A DNA stretch of 64,000 bases. It comes from Chitinophagaceae bacterium (GTDB lineage Bacteria > Bacteroidota > Bacteroidia > Chitinophagales > UBA10324). The notes below the pieces were generated by a model. That model did not search any database and had not been told where the DNA came from. It was given only the letters and a program-made list of their open reading frames with translations. Each line of letters opens with the position of its first letter. The stretch's first letter is position 1. Below, one piece after another: positions 26,861 to 36,281 of the stretch. The position numbers and the translations under genes were made by a program. The stretch spans positions 124,001-188,000 of the forward strand of contig JADKFU010000005.1 of assembly GCA_016717285.1 (NCBI GenBank). The letters run 5' to 3'.

Positions 26861-29800
26861 CTAAAAATCCGTCCCCATCGAAAACATCCACATCACTTTT
26901 TGTCGGGCTCCGCTGTCAATGCCTTGTGCACAATCCACACGCAGAAAATAACCGAGAATGGTTGTTCGCGCGCCTCCGCCATAACCTACCACAACAGGCT
27001 CACGGAAATAATTTACATGTACCGTAACGGGTCCTTGTGTGATATTGCTCGAGTTGAAAGGATTGTTCTCATCATAGGGTGAAATTCCCTGCCATGCAGT
27101 TCCCGCATCAGCAAAAGCCACGAGTTGAAAATTACGAACCAGCTCTGACCTGATAGGAGTAGTGATGAAGAAGGAGAAAACCGGAAACCGGATTTCTGTA
27201 TTGGCCAGCGCATAGGAATTTCCGTTGCGTATATTTTGAGGAAAGCCGCGAACATTAACTGCCAGCGTCTGAAATGCATAGCCCGCACTTCCATCCACAG
27301 GTGTTTCAGTGCTGAACTTAGGATCAAACCAATTGTCCACTCCGCCCATGTAATACACTACTTTCTGATCGCCCCAGGAAGTAGCGCCATTCAATCGTGT
27401 TGCCCAAATGAGATTACGGGTAATTTTTTTGTAGTAACGGAAATCAGCGCCAGCAGCAAAAAGGTAGGTGTTCTTCTGATCAATTTGCCTTTGCGCATCC
27501 ACATAAAATTTATACCGCAATCCATCATATATGTTGGTTTGAATCTTCAGCGTATTGTCGAATACATATTCCAGCCGCATCACCGCCCAGTGTTGTGTGT
27601 ACTGTGCAAGTCCCAGGCTGAAACTATCGGTTGCTAAATAGTTGATGCGTTCGTTTCGGTAAGAAGTGCTGAGTCGCAAACTTCTGTTATAATCAATCGG
27701 ATAGCGAAGCGTGAAGTCAGCAAGGTAAGTGCGTTGTTTCGCATTCACAGGCAGATACCATTGCGGATTGGCATCGTAGGCAACTGTTTTTGAACGGCGG
27801 TAAGCAGTGTACCGTTTGTCGAGCCTGTGTTTCAGGTCTTCAAACATCAGGTAATATTCTGTACCATCAAAAGAAGTTGGAAAACGAAAGCCACCTGTAA
27901 TACGATAATCTTCCATCAGGTCAGAAATGCCTACACGCAACAATGCACCAAGGTTTGGATTATCAAACTGACCACCATTGCCGTTAAAAGGTTGATAACG
28001 GGTAATGATCAAACTGTTATCAAGCTGTGTAACAACCTGGCTGGTTGAAAATTTTACGTTGTACGGAAGAATCTTTGAATACCTGAAAGCAGGTTGCTTT
28101 TTATTGGAAGAATTGACAACGGAAGTATCAAAAATTTTTCGTGTTGTTGAAATAGAAAACTCGCTTTGAAAAAAATAACTGTTTTGTACAGATTTCGTGC
28201 TGGTGTCAGCACGGGTGGAATCGCTGAATAACTTCAGTGAATCAGGCATTCTTTGTATTTCCGGCAACTTTGGTTTTTCAGGAATAACAACAGGAATGGT
28301 AACGGTAGGCTCCATCTTTCTCAGCAATTGGTTGGCATACGCGGTATTTGTCAGCACCGGCAAAGTGGCTCGATCCACTTCTTTAGGAATTTTCACAAGA
28401 GAAAATTCATAGCGGCCATTGTTTTTTAATACCTGTGCAATTTTGCCTGCTCTGGTAGCAACGTCTTGCTCGAGTATGCTTTTTGAATAATTGGTTTGAG
28501 GAAATGACCGTACCGTATCTCTGTAAACGGGAACCTGTTGCGTAGAATCCAAATGCAGTTTCCCGGAAGTAATAACGGAATCAATATTATACGCGGGATT
28601 TACAACGGTAGAATCTTTAAAGTAATAATATTGATCGTAGTGATCGAAAAGGCTGTCGATATAAGCGATGTAACGGTTCGAAATTCCATTCTCATCGCTG
28701 AGGTAAGAAAAATAATCTGTATTGAACAACGAAGGGTTATTTTCATTCGCTGCAGGCGTGTGATTAACCCGGACGAGCTCTTTCGATTTGGTTTTTGTGT
28801 TGTAGAAAAACAGGTCGTAATTTTTTATGGCGCGTATCGTATCCATAAACCGTGTTCGCAAAGTATCATCCTGCCGGTTCGATGAAAAAACAATTCCCTG
28901 CCGCGTTGGCAACTTGATATAATGTGGATTCAGGTCATCATAAAAATCATTGGTGATCTGTTCGAATTTTGAAGAACGTGTATTCAAAGTGAATATATCA
29001 GATTGCCCACGGTTAATGGCCGACAAAACCAGTGTGTTTGCATCGCTGAAACTGATCGAAAGCACCTTCTGAAAATTCGCGATGTATCGTTTGTCTTTTT
29101 TCTTTTCTTCCAGATCATACATGATCAGGCCCACTTTACTTCGCTTTTCATATACTATGGCTAATTTTTTCCCGGTAGGATCAAAAGCCAAAACAGGTTG
29201 TGTATAATCAATGGGCTGCGTGATATTTTTGAAACCACCTTTAAAAAGCGTTTTGGTTTTTTCTGATTTTAAATCCTTCAGACATACTTTGTATTTCCCA
29301 AGATCATTTCGCACAAAAGCTACATTGGAAGCATCATTAGTCACATGCAACTGATTAAATACAAAGCCACGCCGTTCCCTTTTTTGAATCACGTCTTTCT
29401 CAGATGGAAATTCTTTGCCAGCCAGTTCCTGCTTGTAAAGCGCATCATAATACAGATAGAATTCTTCCAGGAAATCCTTTACCGATTTGCCAAGCACAAA
29501 GCTGAATCCGCTTTCCATGCTCCTGTTAATACGCGTCAGGTATAACAGGTTAGGAATGGTTGCTTCACCATACTTCTCGGCGATATAATGCCAGACAGCA
29601 TGCCCTGCAAAACGTGCATCGGTGCCGCTGAGCCTGTTCATCTTTTTATACTGCTCACTTAAAATGCCATCGCGTAATTTATTGTCAAGGTCAGTATTCC
29701 ATGACTGACCAATGTATGAAGTGAGACCGTCTTTAAACCAGGGAGGTAATTTCAGCAATACTGCATTCTGTACTACTTCCTGTATACTTCCGCCGAACAT

Positions 29801-30250
29801 CATGTTTTGCAGAAAAATGCTGGCAATACCTTCCCTGATCTGCTCCCGCAGGTGCTGATGATTGCCATCGAAATACACAAACATTTTATTGCCGAGAATC
29901 TTGGTGGTGCCGCCCGTATTGTTAAGATCTGCACCATAACCTATATTGGATTGCTTAAGGTCAGAAAGATTGTTGTAAACAAGAATGTCAACACGGTCAT
30001 TCAATTTGTATTCTGTCTTATTCTCTATGTCGGTCAGTTCTTTTTCAGCATCTAGAATGGTGAATTTTCCCACATCTTGTCCGCCGAGATAGAAGTACAC
30101 CATGAAATGCTCCGTTTGATAAAAAGACCAAACAAAATCTTTGTATTGAACTCGGTTTTGTCCGAAATCACCATCCGTAGTTTGTGCAACTGTTGAATAA
30201 CCGGTGCACCACAGCAGCATCAATAAAATATATTTGCAACTCTTGCTCAC
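26861..30250 (-). CDS. TolB-like propeller plus outer-membrane barrel protein
   Basis: The 1129-residue protein has a signal peptide (CKYILLMLLWCTGYSTVAQ). Residues ~25-280 look like a peptidase-MA-type alpha domain (YQTEHFMVYFYLGGQ, WFKDGLTSYIG, FAGHAVWHYIAEKYG) but show no HExxH motif. A TolB/WD-like propeller follows (residues ~310-560; LAFDPTGKKLAIVYE, QGIVFSSNRQDD). A disordered Pro/Ser-rich link leads to a C-terminal Omp85/BamA-like beta-barrel (LRVGISDLMEDYRITGGFRF ... YFLRVDCAQGIDSG, ending MGTDF). Proteins with this architecture are conserved in Bacteroidota but poorly characterised. An outer-membrane assembly or surface-protein processing role is an inference only. Confidence 0.75.
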   Translation of the reverse strand: MSKSCKYILLMLLWCTGYSTVAQTTDGDFGQNRVQYKDFVWSFYQTEHFMVYFYLGGQDVGKFTILDAEKELTDIENKTEYKLNDRVDILVYNNLSDLKQSNIGYGADLNNTGGTTKILGNKMFVYFDGNHQHLREQIREGIASIFLQNMMFGGSIQEVVQNAVLLKLPPWFKDGLTSYIGQSWNTDLDNKLRDGILSEQYKKMNRLSGTDARFAGHAVWHYIAEKYGEATIPNLLYLTRINRSMESGFSFVLGKSVKDFLEEFYLYYDALYKQELAGKEFPSEKDVIQKRERRGFVFNQLHVTNDASNVAFVRNDLGKYKVCLKDLKSEKTKTLFKGGFKNITQPIDYTQPVLAFDPTGKKLAIVYEKRSKVGLIMYDLEEKKKDKRYIANFQKVLSISFSDANTLVLSAINRGQSDIFTLNTRSSKFEQITNDFYDDLNPHYIKLPTRQGIVFSSNRQDDTLRTRFMDTIRAIKNYDLFFYNTKTKSKELVRVNHTPAANENNPSLFNTDYFSYLSDENGISNRYIAYIDSLFDHYDQYYYFKDSTVVNPAYNIDSVITSGKLHLDSTQQVPVYRDTVRSFPQTNYSKSILEQDVATRAGKIAQVLKNNGRYEFSLVKIPKEVDRATLPVLTNTAYANQLLRKMEPTVTIPVVIPEKPKLPEIQRMPDSLKLFSDSTRADTSTKSVQNSYFFQSEFSISTTRKIFDTSVVNSSNKKQPAFRYSKILPYNVKFSTSQVVTQLDNSLIITRYQPFNGNGGQFDNPNLGALLRVGISDLMEDYRITGGFRFPTSFDGTEYYLMFEDLKHRLDKRYTAYRRSKTVAYDANPQWYLPVNAKQRTYLADFTLRYPIDYNRSLRLSTSYRNERINYLATDSFSLGLAQYTQHWAVMRLEYVFDNTLKIQTNIYDGLRYKFYVDAQRQIDQKNTYLFAAGADFRYYKKITRNLIWATRLNGATSWGDQKVVYYMGGVDNWFDPKFSTETPVDGSAGYAFQTLAVNVRGFPQNIRNGNSYALANTEIRFPVFSFFITTPIRSELVRNFQLVAFADAGTAWQGISPYDENNPFNSSNITQGPVTVHVNYFREPVVVGYGGGARTTILGYFLRVDCAQGIDSGARQKVMWMFSMGTDF

Positions 30251-30268
30251 AGCTTCTTACTTTATTTT

Positions 30269-30276
30269 CAAAAATA
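30269..30276 (-). promoter_or_regulatory. -7 box upstream of the 1129-residue protein gene
   Basis: Read leftwards this is TATTTTTG, matching TAnnTTTG, 18 bases before the ATG at 30250. No clear -33 element. Confidence 0.4.
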
Positions 30277-30425
30277 CATTAGAAAAACAATCGCGGTCAC
30301 ATGATTTCGAAAAATGAAATGATGTATAAAAGCATCGTTAGCTATCTTCGGGCATTCATGAAGCAAACGCGATAACACATTCAGCTCATTTCGAGCGTTC
30401 AAATTAATCAATTTACCCGAATACA

Positions 30426-31085
30426 ATGATTCACATTCAGCATTTTGTCTTTAACGATTTTATGGAGAATACTTACATCCTTTGGGATGAAACCAGATCC
30501 TGTGTGATCATCGACCCAGGTTGTAACTCGCCGGCCGAGCGAAATGACCTGCTGCAATTTATAAAGGGAAATGATCTTGAACCGGTGCTGTTATTGAATA
30601 CGCATTGCCACATCGATCATGTGCTGGGAAACAAATGGGTGAAGGAAACTTTTAAGGTTGACTTTCTCATGCATAAAAAGGAAGAAGTGGTTTTGCAAAC
30701 ATTGGAGAGTGTTGGAAAGATGTATGGCGTTTTTGTGGAAGCATCACCTGCTCCTGACCGGTATGTAGAAGCTGGTGAGAAGGTAATCTTTGGCAATTCC
30801 TCGCTCAGTGTCTTTTTTACGCCCGGCCATTCACCCGGAAGTATTTCATTTTATAGTGAAACAGATAAATTGATGATCAGCGGAGATGTTTTGTTTCAAT
30901 CGGGTATCGGCCGGACAGACTTGCCCGGCGGAAGTTACCAGCAACTGATGCAGAGTATCTTCGATAACCTGATGACCTTGCCGGAAGATACAATTGTTTA
31001 CAGCGGACATGGTCCGGCTACCACTATTGGTGAGGAAAAAAGAAATAATCCGTTTGTGCTGGAATATGCAGCAACTATCAAATGA
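30426..31085 (+). CDS. MBL-fold metallo-hydrolase (glyoxalase II-like)
   Basis: The 219-residue protein has the complete metallo-beta-lactamase metal set: THCHIDH near residue 60, the His of FFTPGHSPGS, the bridging Asp of MISGDVLF and the last His of YSGHGPATT. It resembles the YcbL/GloB-like group of small thioester hydrolases, which act on S-lactoylglutathione-type substrates; Bacteroidota homologues have uncertain substrates. It is cytoplasmic, with no signal peptide. It is convergent with birA. An inverted repeat (TGAAGCTT 31083-31090 with AAGCTTCA 31125-31132) begins at its stop codon and may help end transcription. Confidence 0.88.
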   Translation: MIHIQHFVFNDFMENTYILWDETRSCVIIDPGCNSPAERNDLLQFIKGNDLEPVLLLNTHCHIDHVLGNKWVKETFKVDFLMHKKEEVVLQTLESVGKMYGVFVEASPAPDRYVEAGEKVIFGNSSLSVFFTPGHSPGSISFYSETDKLMISGDVLFQSGIGRTDLPGGSYQQLMQSIFDNLMTLPEDTIVYSGHGPATTIGEEKRNNPFVLEYAATIK

Positions 31086-31366
31086 AGCTTACCATAATTT
31101 GAATATAGGTCCATCACCGATGGAAAGCTTCACACCAAACCGATGTGGAGCCGGGGAGTTTATAAAATGTGTTTTTTTGGATCAGCCAGGCAAAAGATCA
31201 CAAAGCAAAACGGAGTATTCACTTTGCGTGCTTAGCGCCTTTGCGCGAAAATGGAAGCTAATAACGGTTTTGATTTTGACTAAGAAACAGGATCAGCTAA
31301 TTTGCTTTGCAGGTAGTTGTGCAACCAGTTGTGGTTAACGGTTACCTGATTTCATATCAAATAAAT
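31086..31366. other. Intergenic region between convergent genes
   Basis: The region holds the nested inverted repeat 31083-31132 (outer arms TGAAGCTT / AAGCTTCA, inner arms CCATC / GATGG). It also has a CTTTGCG...CCTTTGCGCG stretch at about 31220-31250, which resembles half of a common Bacteroidota interspersed repeat. No gene is visible. Confidence 0.4.
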
Positions 31367-32125
31367 TTAAGGAATCACAAACTCCACCTCTTTGAATCCG
31401 AATACTTCGTGATGGTCGTTCAGTTGAAGAATTAATTTTCCTTCTGCTGTTAAACCAACAATCTTCGCGTTAAATCTTTCGCCATTCGTGCGAAACACGC
31501 TTTCTTCTTCTACCTTGTATAATTGTTTCATATAGTCTTTCTGAAGCTGTTCAATCCTGTTGCTTTTCAGTTGCATATAACGTGATTCAACTTTTTCACA
31601 TAACAACATCAATACTTTTCTCAGCTCCAGCGTTTCTCCTGCTATCATCGAAAGTGAGGTAACATGCTTCACGTGTTCAGAAAATTTTTGCTGATTTACA
31701 TTCAACCCGATACCAATCACCGCATGTTGCAATTGGTTTCCCTGGATTGAATTTTCAATCAGTATTCCGCCCACTTTTTTATCAGCATAAAAAATATCGT
31801 TCGGCCATTTGATTTTAACGCCTTCAGTGTAAGTTGCCTCACTAACTGTTTCCGCGACAGCCAGTGAAATGGCCTGGTTCAGAAAAAACTGACTCTTTGG
31901 AAGCAGGAACAAGGGTTTCAGCACAATGCTGACTAACAGATTTTGGCCGGATGCACTCTCCCAGCTATTGCCCGCATATCCCTTTCCACCGGTTTGAAAA
32001 CCCGCACTGATCACCGTGCCTTCATATACATTTTCTTTTGCAAGCAGTTCCTGCGCATACTTATTTGTTGATTCCAATGATTCAACTTCGATGAGCACTT
32101 TACCTGTAAAGACAGTGGCCGGCAT
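31367..32125 (-). CDS. birA: Biotin-[acetyl-CoA-carboxylase] ligase
   Basis: The 252-residue protein is the single-domain form of biotin protein ligase without the DNA-binding N-terminus. It activates biotin as biotinyl-AMP and attaches it to the biotin carboxyl carrier protein. Visible motifs are ESTNKYAQELL, the biotin/ATP loop GGKGYAGNSWES, the conserved KWPNDIFYADKKVGGILIE and GIGLNVNQ. A small SH3-like C-terminal domain follows (ERFNAKIVGLTAEGKLIL). It is divergent from rsfS with only 26 bases between the start codons. Confidence 0.93.
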   Translation of the reverse strand: MPATVFTGKVLIEVESLESTNKYAQELLAKENVYEGTVISAGFQTGGKGYAGNSWESASGQNLLVSIVLKPLFLLPKSQFFLNQAISLAVAETVSEATYTEGVKIKWPNDIFYADKKVGGILIENSIQGNQLQHAVIGIGLNVNQQKFSEHVKHVTSLSMIAGETLELRKVLMLLCEKVESRYMQLKSNRIEQLQKDYMKQLYKVEEESVFRTNGERFNAKIVGLTAEGKLILQLNDHHEVFGFKEVEFVIP

Positions 32126-32151
32126 GTGTGATTGACTAGATTTTTTTAGTT

Positions 32152-32565
32152 TTGCCCAAATTTAAATACGCTATCAAAACCCTGAAAGTAAAGAAAAAAG
32201 CTCCTGCCAGGAAAAAGAAGCAGCTATCCAATGTTGCTGTCATCATTGAAAGTATCCTTGAAAAAAAGGGAGAGCACCTTGTGAGCATTGATCTAAGGAA
32301 GATACAGGACGCGGTATGCGATTATTTTATTGTCTGTGATGCCCCTTCCACCACACAGGTGAAAGCAATTGCTGATAACGTGATGCATCAGACTGAAACA
32401 AAAATCGGCGAAAAACCCTGGCACCACGAAGGACTGCAGCATGCGGAATGGGTGCTCCTCGATTATGTGGATGTTGTAGTACATATTTTTATAACACCGC
32501 AACGGAAGTTTTATCAACTGGATGAATTGTGGAGCGATGGCGTGATTGAGGAACATAATGACTAA
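32152..32565 (+). CDS. rsfS: Ribosome silencing factor
   Basis: RsfS binds ribosomal protein uL14 and blocks subunit joining when nutrients are short. The family core is clear: DLRKIQDAVCDYFIVCDAPS, KPWHHEGLQHAEWVLLDY and VVVHIFITPQRKFYQLDELW. No ATG precedes the domain. The frame is bounded upstream by TAG (32137-32139), so the best start is TTG at 32152, giving a Lys-rich extension of about 25 residues. It lies upstream of ftsH, a typical arrangement in this phylum. Confidence 0.9.
   Translation: MPKFKYAIKTLKVKKKAPARKKKQLSNVAVIIESILEKKGEHLVSIDLRKIQDAVCDYFIVCDAPSTTQVKAIADNVMHQTETKIGEKPWHHEGLQHAEWVLLDYVDVVVHIFITPQRKFYQLDELWSDGVIEEHND
32157..32164 (-). promoter_or_regulatory. -7 box of birA
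   Basis: Read leftwards this is TAAATTTG, matching TAnnTTTG, 31 bases before the birA ATG at 32125. It lies inside the 5' end of the divergent rsfS frame. Confidence 0.45.
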
Positions 32566-32782
32566 ATTTGTGTTGTGCTATCTGAATTTAACAAAGGATA
32601 CATTTCCCGGACTCAATTCGTTAATGCAGTTCATCATCTAATCAGTTTTTTCACTAAATAAGTTATTGAGTCGAATCAGGATTAACCGGAATATTTGGTT
32701 TGATAATTGGTTAATCGCGCCAGTATAAAATTTTACACTTCATGGTACGTCAATTAATGCATTCATAAAAAAATAGCGAGGA

Positions 32783-34849
32783 ATGGAAGATAATAATCAG
32801 GAAAAAAGAAAATTACCGAAGATAGTACCTCCCAATGGCCCTAAATTCAACATCTATTGGGTCTATGGTATTATTGCCATTATTTTGATCGGACTGCAGT
32901 TTTTTCCGTTTACAAAAGCTTCAAAGCTGATAAGCTTTGAAGAAATAAATCAGGATATGCTTCAGTCGGAAGATGTACAGAAATTAGTGGTTGTGAATAA
33001 AGAGTATGTTGAAGTGTACATCAAGCCCGACAAACTGCAACAGGAAAAGTATAAGGAAGTGGCCACGACCAACTTCAATACCGTTAACCCCGGACCTCAT
33101 TACCGGTTTAAGATTCTGAGCGTAGATGATTTCACACGAAAACTGAGTGATGCTGAAGCAAGAATCAAAGAAAAAAATCCTGCATTCCAACCCATTGAAG
33201 TATATCCGGAAAACAGAACCGATTGGTTCAATGCATTAGGTTGGTTATTGCCTATATTATTGTTAGTGGCAATCTGGTTATTCATCATGCGCCGTGTTAC
33301 CGGCGGTGTTGGTGGGCCAGGTGGTCAGATCTTTAACTTCGGAAAATCAAAAGCCACTTTGTTTGATAAAGGCACTAAGGTAAACATCACGTTTTCCGAT
33401 GTGGCAGGTCTTGACGAAGCCAAGTCAGAGGTGATGGAAATTGTGGATTTTCTGAAGAACCCTAAAAAGTATACAGCACTGGGTGGTAAAATTCCCAAAG
33501 GCGCACTATTAATCGGTCCTCCCGGAACCGGTAAAACATTGATCGCAAAAGCAGTAGCCGGTGAAGCACAGGTTCCTTTCTTTTCCATCTCCGGTTCTGA
33601 CTTTGTAGAATTGTTTGTGGGAATTGGTGCCTCCCGTGTTCGTGACCTGTTTAAGCAAGCCCGTGAAAAAGCACCTTGTATCATTTTTATAGATGAAATT
33701 GATGCAATAGGACGTGCGCGTGGCAGAAATGTTATGCAGGGTGGAAATGATGAACGTGAAAACACTTTGAACCAGCTTTTGGTGGAAATGGATGGTTTTG
33801 GAACTGATTCAGGAGTTATTATTCTCGCGGCTACCAATAGACCTGATGTCCTGGACAGCGCTTTGTTGCGACCAGGTCGTTTCGACCGGCAGATTTCAAT
33901 TGATAAGCCTGATCTGGTAGGGCGTGAGCAAATATTCAAAGTGCATTCGAAGAATATTAAAGTGCAGAAAGATCTGGACATGAAAAAGCTCGCTGCACAA
34001 ACACCAGGTTTTGCAGGCGCAGATATCGCCAATGTATGTAATGAAGCGGCGCTGATTGCTGCACGCAAAGGCAAGAAAGAAGTGGACATGAGTGATTTTC
34101 AGGATGCAATTGATCGTGTAATCGGCGGACTGGAGAAGAAAAATAAAATCATTTCACAGGATGAAAAGCGCATTGTCGCTTATCATGAAGCAGGTCATGC
34201 AATCTGCGGATGGTTTCTCGAACATGCTGACCCTTTGGTAAAAGTTTCTATCATTCCGCGTGGTGTTGCTGCACTAGGGTATGCCCAATACATGCCGAAG
34301 GAGCAGTTTTTATATACCACTGAGCAATTGTTCGACAGTATCTGCATGACGTTGGGCGGAAGAGTGGCAGAAGACCTGATCTTCGGTAAGATCTCAACCG
34401 GTGCACAAAATGATCTCGAACGAATCACAAAGTTGAGTTATGCCATGGTTACTATTTATGGCATGAATGATAAAATAGGGAACCTTTCCTATTATGATCC
34501 TCAGAATGAATATGGATTTCAAAAGCCCTATTCTGATGAAACAGCGAAGATGATTGATGAGGAAGTACGTGCGTTGGTTGATAAAGCGTACATACACACC
34601 AAAAAATTGCTTACTGAAAAACAGCCTGAACTGGAAATTCTAGCGCAGGAATTATTAAAGAAGGAAATTCTGTTTCAGCAGGATCTCGAGCGGCTTATTG
34701 GTAAACGTCCTTTTGAAGTAAAACACATTGCTGAACTGGAGTCCCCCACAGCAGAGCAGGAACCGGAAGTTGCAGAAGTAGTGGTTGCTGAAAAGAAGGA
34801 AGAAATCCTGATCGAAAAACCGGGACACATTCAGCCCAGAATTGCATAA
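32783..34849 (+). CDS. ftsH: ATP-dependent zinc metalloprotease FtsH
   Basis: FtsH is the membrane-anchored AAA+ protease that degrades misfolded membrane proteins and regulators. Two membrane segments flank a periplasmic part (residues ~22-40 and ~145-165). The AAA domain has Walker A (GPPGTGKTLIAKAVAG), Walker B (CIIFIDEIDAIG) and the SRH (AATNRPDVLDSALLRPGRFD). The protease domain has the zinc motif HEAGH in VAYHEAGHAICGW. The C-terminal tail is acidic (EQEPEVAEVVVAEKKEE). The length, 688 residues, is normal. It ends directly before the LUD-domain gene (TAA then ATG), so the two are co-transcribed. Confidence 0.97.
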   Translation: MEDNNQEKRKLPKIVPPNGPKFNIYWVYGIIAIILIGLQFFPFTKASKLISFEEINQDMLQSEDVQKLVVVNKEYVEVYIKPDKLQQEKYKEVATTNFNTVNPGPHYRFKILSVDDFTRKLSDAEARIKEKNPAFQPIEVYPENRTDWFNALGWLLPILLLVAIWLFIMRRVTGGVGGPGGQIFNFGKSKATLFDKGTKVNITFSDVAGLDEAKSEVMEIVDFLKNPKKYTALGGKIPKGALLIGPPGTGKTLIAKAVAGEAQVPFFSISGSDFVELFVGIGASRVRDLFKQAREKAPCIIFIDEIDAIGRARGRNVMQGGNDERENTLNQLLVEMDGFGTDSGVIILAATNRPDVLDSALLRPGRFDRQISIDKPDLVGREQIFKVHSKNIKVQKDLDMKKLAAQTPGFAGADIANVCNEAALIAARKGKKEVDMSDFQDAIDRVIGGLEKKNKIISQDEKRIVAYHEAGHAICGWFLEHADPLVKVSIIPRGVAALGYAQYMPKEQFLYTTEQLFDSICMTLGGRVAEDLIFGKISTGAQNDLERITKLSYAMVTIYGMNDKIGNLSYYDPQNEYGFQKPYSDETAKMIDEEVRALVDKAYIHTKKLLTEKQPELEILAQELLKKEILFQQDLERLIGKRPFEVKHIAELESPTAEQEPEVAEVVVAEKKEEILIEKPGHIQPRIA

Positions 34850-35503
34850 ATGGCAGGCATGGAACCAACATCGAAAGAACGAATTCTAAAAAACATTCGC
34901 AAAGGTTTGATACATGCAACTGATCAGCCGTTTCCAAATCTGGAAACGGCTGCTGTTGTTTTCCCCCCTGCCCCTGACACACTTGACATTGTTTTCGCCG
35001 AACAGTTTACCAAAATACAAGGCAATTTTATTTATTGCGAAAACGAAAAGGATTTTATTGACCATTTGAGTGCGCTTGCAGAAGAAAAACAGTGGAATAA
35101 TATTTTTGCCTGGGAATATTATCTGCAGGATTTTTTACAACAAAAAGCATTCAGGCGGTTACGTGTTGGCAACAGTCTGGAGAAAGCTGATGCTGGCATT
35201 TCGCTTTGCGAATGTCTCGTGGCGCGTACAGGAAGCATACTCGTAAGTTCCCGCCAGGCATCCGGAAGAAGTATTCCCATATTTCCGCCGGTGCATCTTG
35301 TACTGGCGTATAATTCGCAGTTGATTTATGATCTGAAAGAAGCACTTCAGTTTATTACTGAAAAGTACAATGGCAATACACCTTCCATGATATCCATTGC
35401 TACTGGCCCAAGCCGCACCGCAGATATTGAAAAAACATTGGTGCTGGGCGCACATGGACCAAAAGAAGTTTATGTATTTTTCGTCGACCAGCCCGGCGCA
35501 TAA
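34850..35503 (+). CDS. LUD-domain (LutC/YkgG-like) protein
   Basis: The 217-residue protein is a LUD-domain protein of the LutC/YkgG type, seen in KERILKNIRKGLI, a central AGISLCECLVARTGSILVSS strand-turn and the C-terminal MISIATGPSRTADIEKTLVLGAHGP. LutC takes part in lactate utilisation with LutA and LutB in Bacillus, but those partners are absent here. In Bacteroidota a lone LUD gene regularly follows ftsH, with an unknown role. Its ATG starts right after the ftsH stop and its stop overlaps the next ATG (TAATG). Confidence 0.85.
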   Translation: MAGMEPTSKERILKNIRKGLIHATDQPFPNLETAAVVFPPAPDTLDIVFAEQFTKIQGNFIYCENEKDFIDHLSALAEEKQWNNIFAWEYYLQDFLQQKAFRRLRVGNSLEKADAGISLCECLVARTGSILVSSRQASGRSIPIFPPVHLVLAYNSQLIYDLKEALQFITEKYNGNTPSMISIATGPSRTADIEKTLVLGAHGPKEVYVFFVDQPGA

Positions 35504-36267
35504 TGACTGATATTTCAATCCTGAACGGCAACGTTTACTTTGCTTCTGATTTACACCTTGGCATTCCTGACCACGATTCATCATTGGAACGTGAAAAGAA
35601 ATTTGTGCATTGGCTTGATAAGATTAAGTCAGATGCAGCAGCCATTTTTATTGTCGGGGATCTTTTTGATTTTTGGTTTGAATACAGACAAGTAGTACCA
35701 CGCGGATATGTGCGGGTATTAGGTAAACTCGCGGAATTGCGTGATGCAGGTATCATCATCTGTTTCTTCACCGGCAACCATGACCAATGGATGAAAGATT
35801 ACTTTGAAAAGGAACTGGCCATTCCCGTTTATCATGAACCGCAACACATTACTATTGCAGGAAAGAATTTCTTTATTGCGCATGGTGATGGATTGGGGCC
35901 AGGTGATCATGGGTACAAGTTTTTAAAAACAATTTTCAGGGGAAAATTCAGCAGGTTTTTATTTTCGTGGCTGCATCCTGATATCGGAGTATGGTTGGGG
36001 AGACGATGGTCAAAAAACAGCCGGCTCATCAGCGGAGAAGACCAGGCGGAATTTATGGGTGAAGACAAAGAATGGCTGGTTCAGTATGCACGAACCATAT
36101 TAAAATCAGAAAGGGTGGATTATTTTATTTTTGGTCATCGTCATATTGTACTCGACTATCAGTTGTCCGGGACAAGCAGGTATATTAACCTGGGAGATTG
36201 GATCCGTTTCTTCAGTTATGCAGTATTTGACGGAAAAACGCTGGAGTTGAAATGTCTGCCACTATAA
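35503..36267 (+). CDS. lpxH: UDP-2,3-diacylglucosamine diphosphatase-like metallophosphoesterase
   Basis: The 254-residue protein is a calcineurin-like phosphoesterase. It shows the dinuclear metal motifs FASDLHLG, FIVGDLFDFWFEY, FTGNHDQWM, FIAHGDGLG and FGHRHIV. The DFWFEY segment and overall order fit the LpxH family, which cleaves UDP-2,3-diacylglucosamine to lipid X in lipid A synthesis at the inner membrane face. The start overlaps the LUD gene stop by one base, implying translational coupling. It faces a hypothetical membrane protein gene, with a hairpin TCAGTTATT-GA-AATAACTGA at 36282-36301 between them. Confidence 0.82.
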   Translation: MTDISILNGNVYFASDLHLGIPDHDSSLEREKKFVHWLDKIKSDAAAIFIVGDLFDFWFEYRQVVPRGYVRVLGKLAELRDAGIIICFFTGNHDQWMKDYFEKELAIPVYHEPQHITIAGKNFFIAHGDGLGPGDHGYKFLKTIFRGKFSRFLFSWLHPDIGVWLGRRWSKNSRLISGEDQAEFMGEDKEWLVQYARTILKSERVDYFIFGHRHIVLDYQLSGTSRYINLGDWIRFFSYAVFDGKTLELKCLPL

Positions 36268-36281
36268 GGCAGATGCAAAAA

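Noticed and set aside
32147..32154. TAGTTTTG as a promoter box for rsfS
   Set aside because: It overlaps the only plausible rsfS start codon (TTG at 32152), so transcription would begin inside the coding region.
33325..34089. 254-codon open frame antisense to ftsH
   Set aside because: It mirrors the AAA domain of ftsH, is Ser/Arg/Pro-rich and has no domain of its own; it is a shadow frame.
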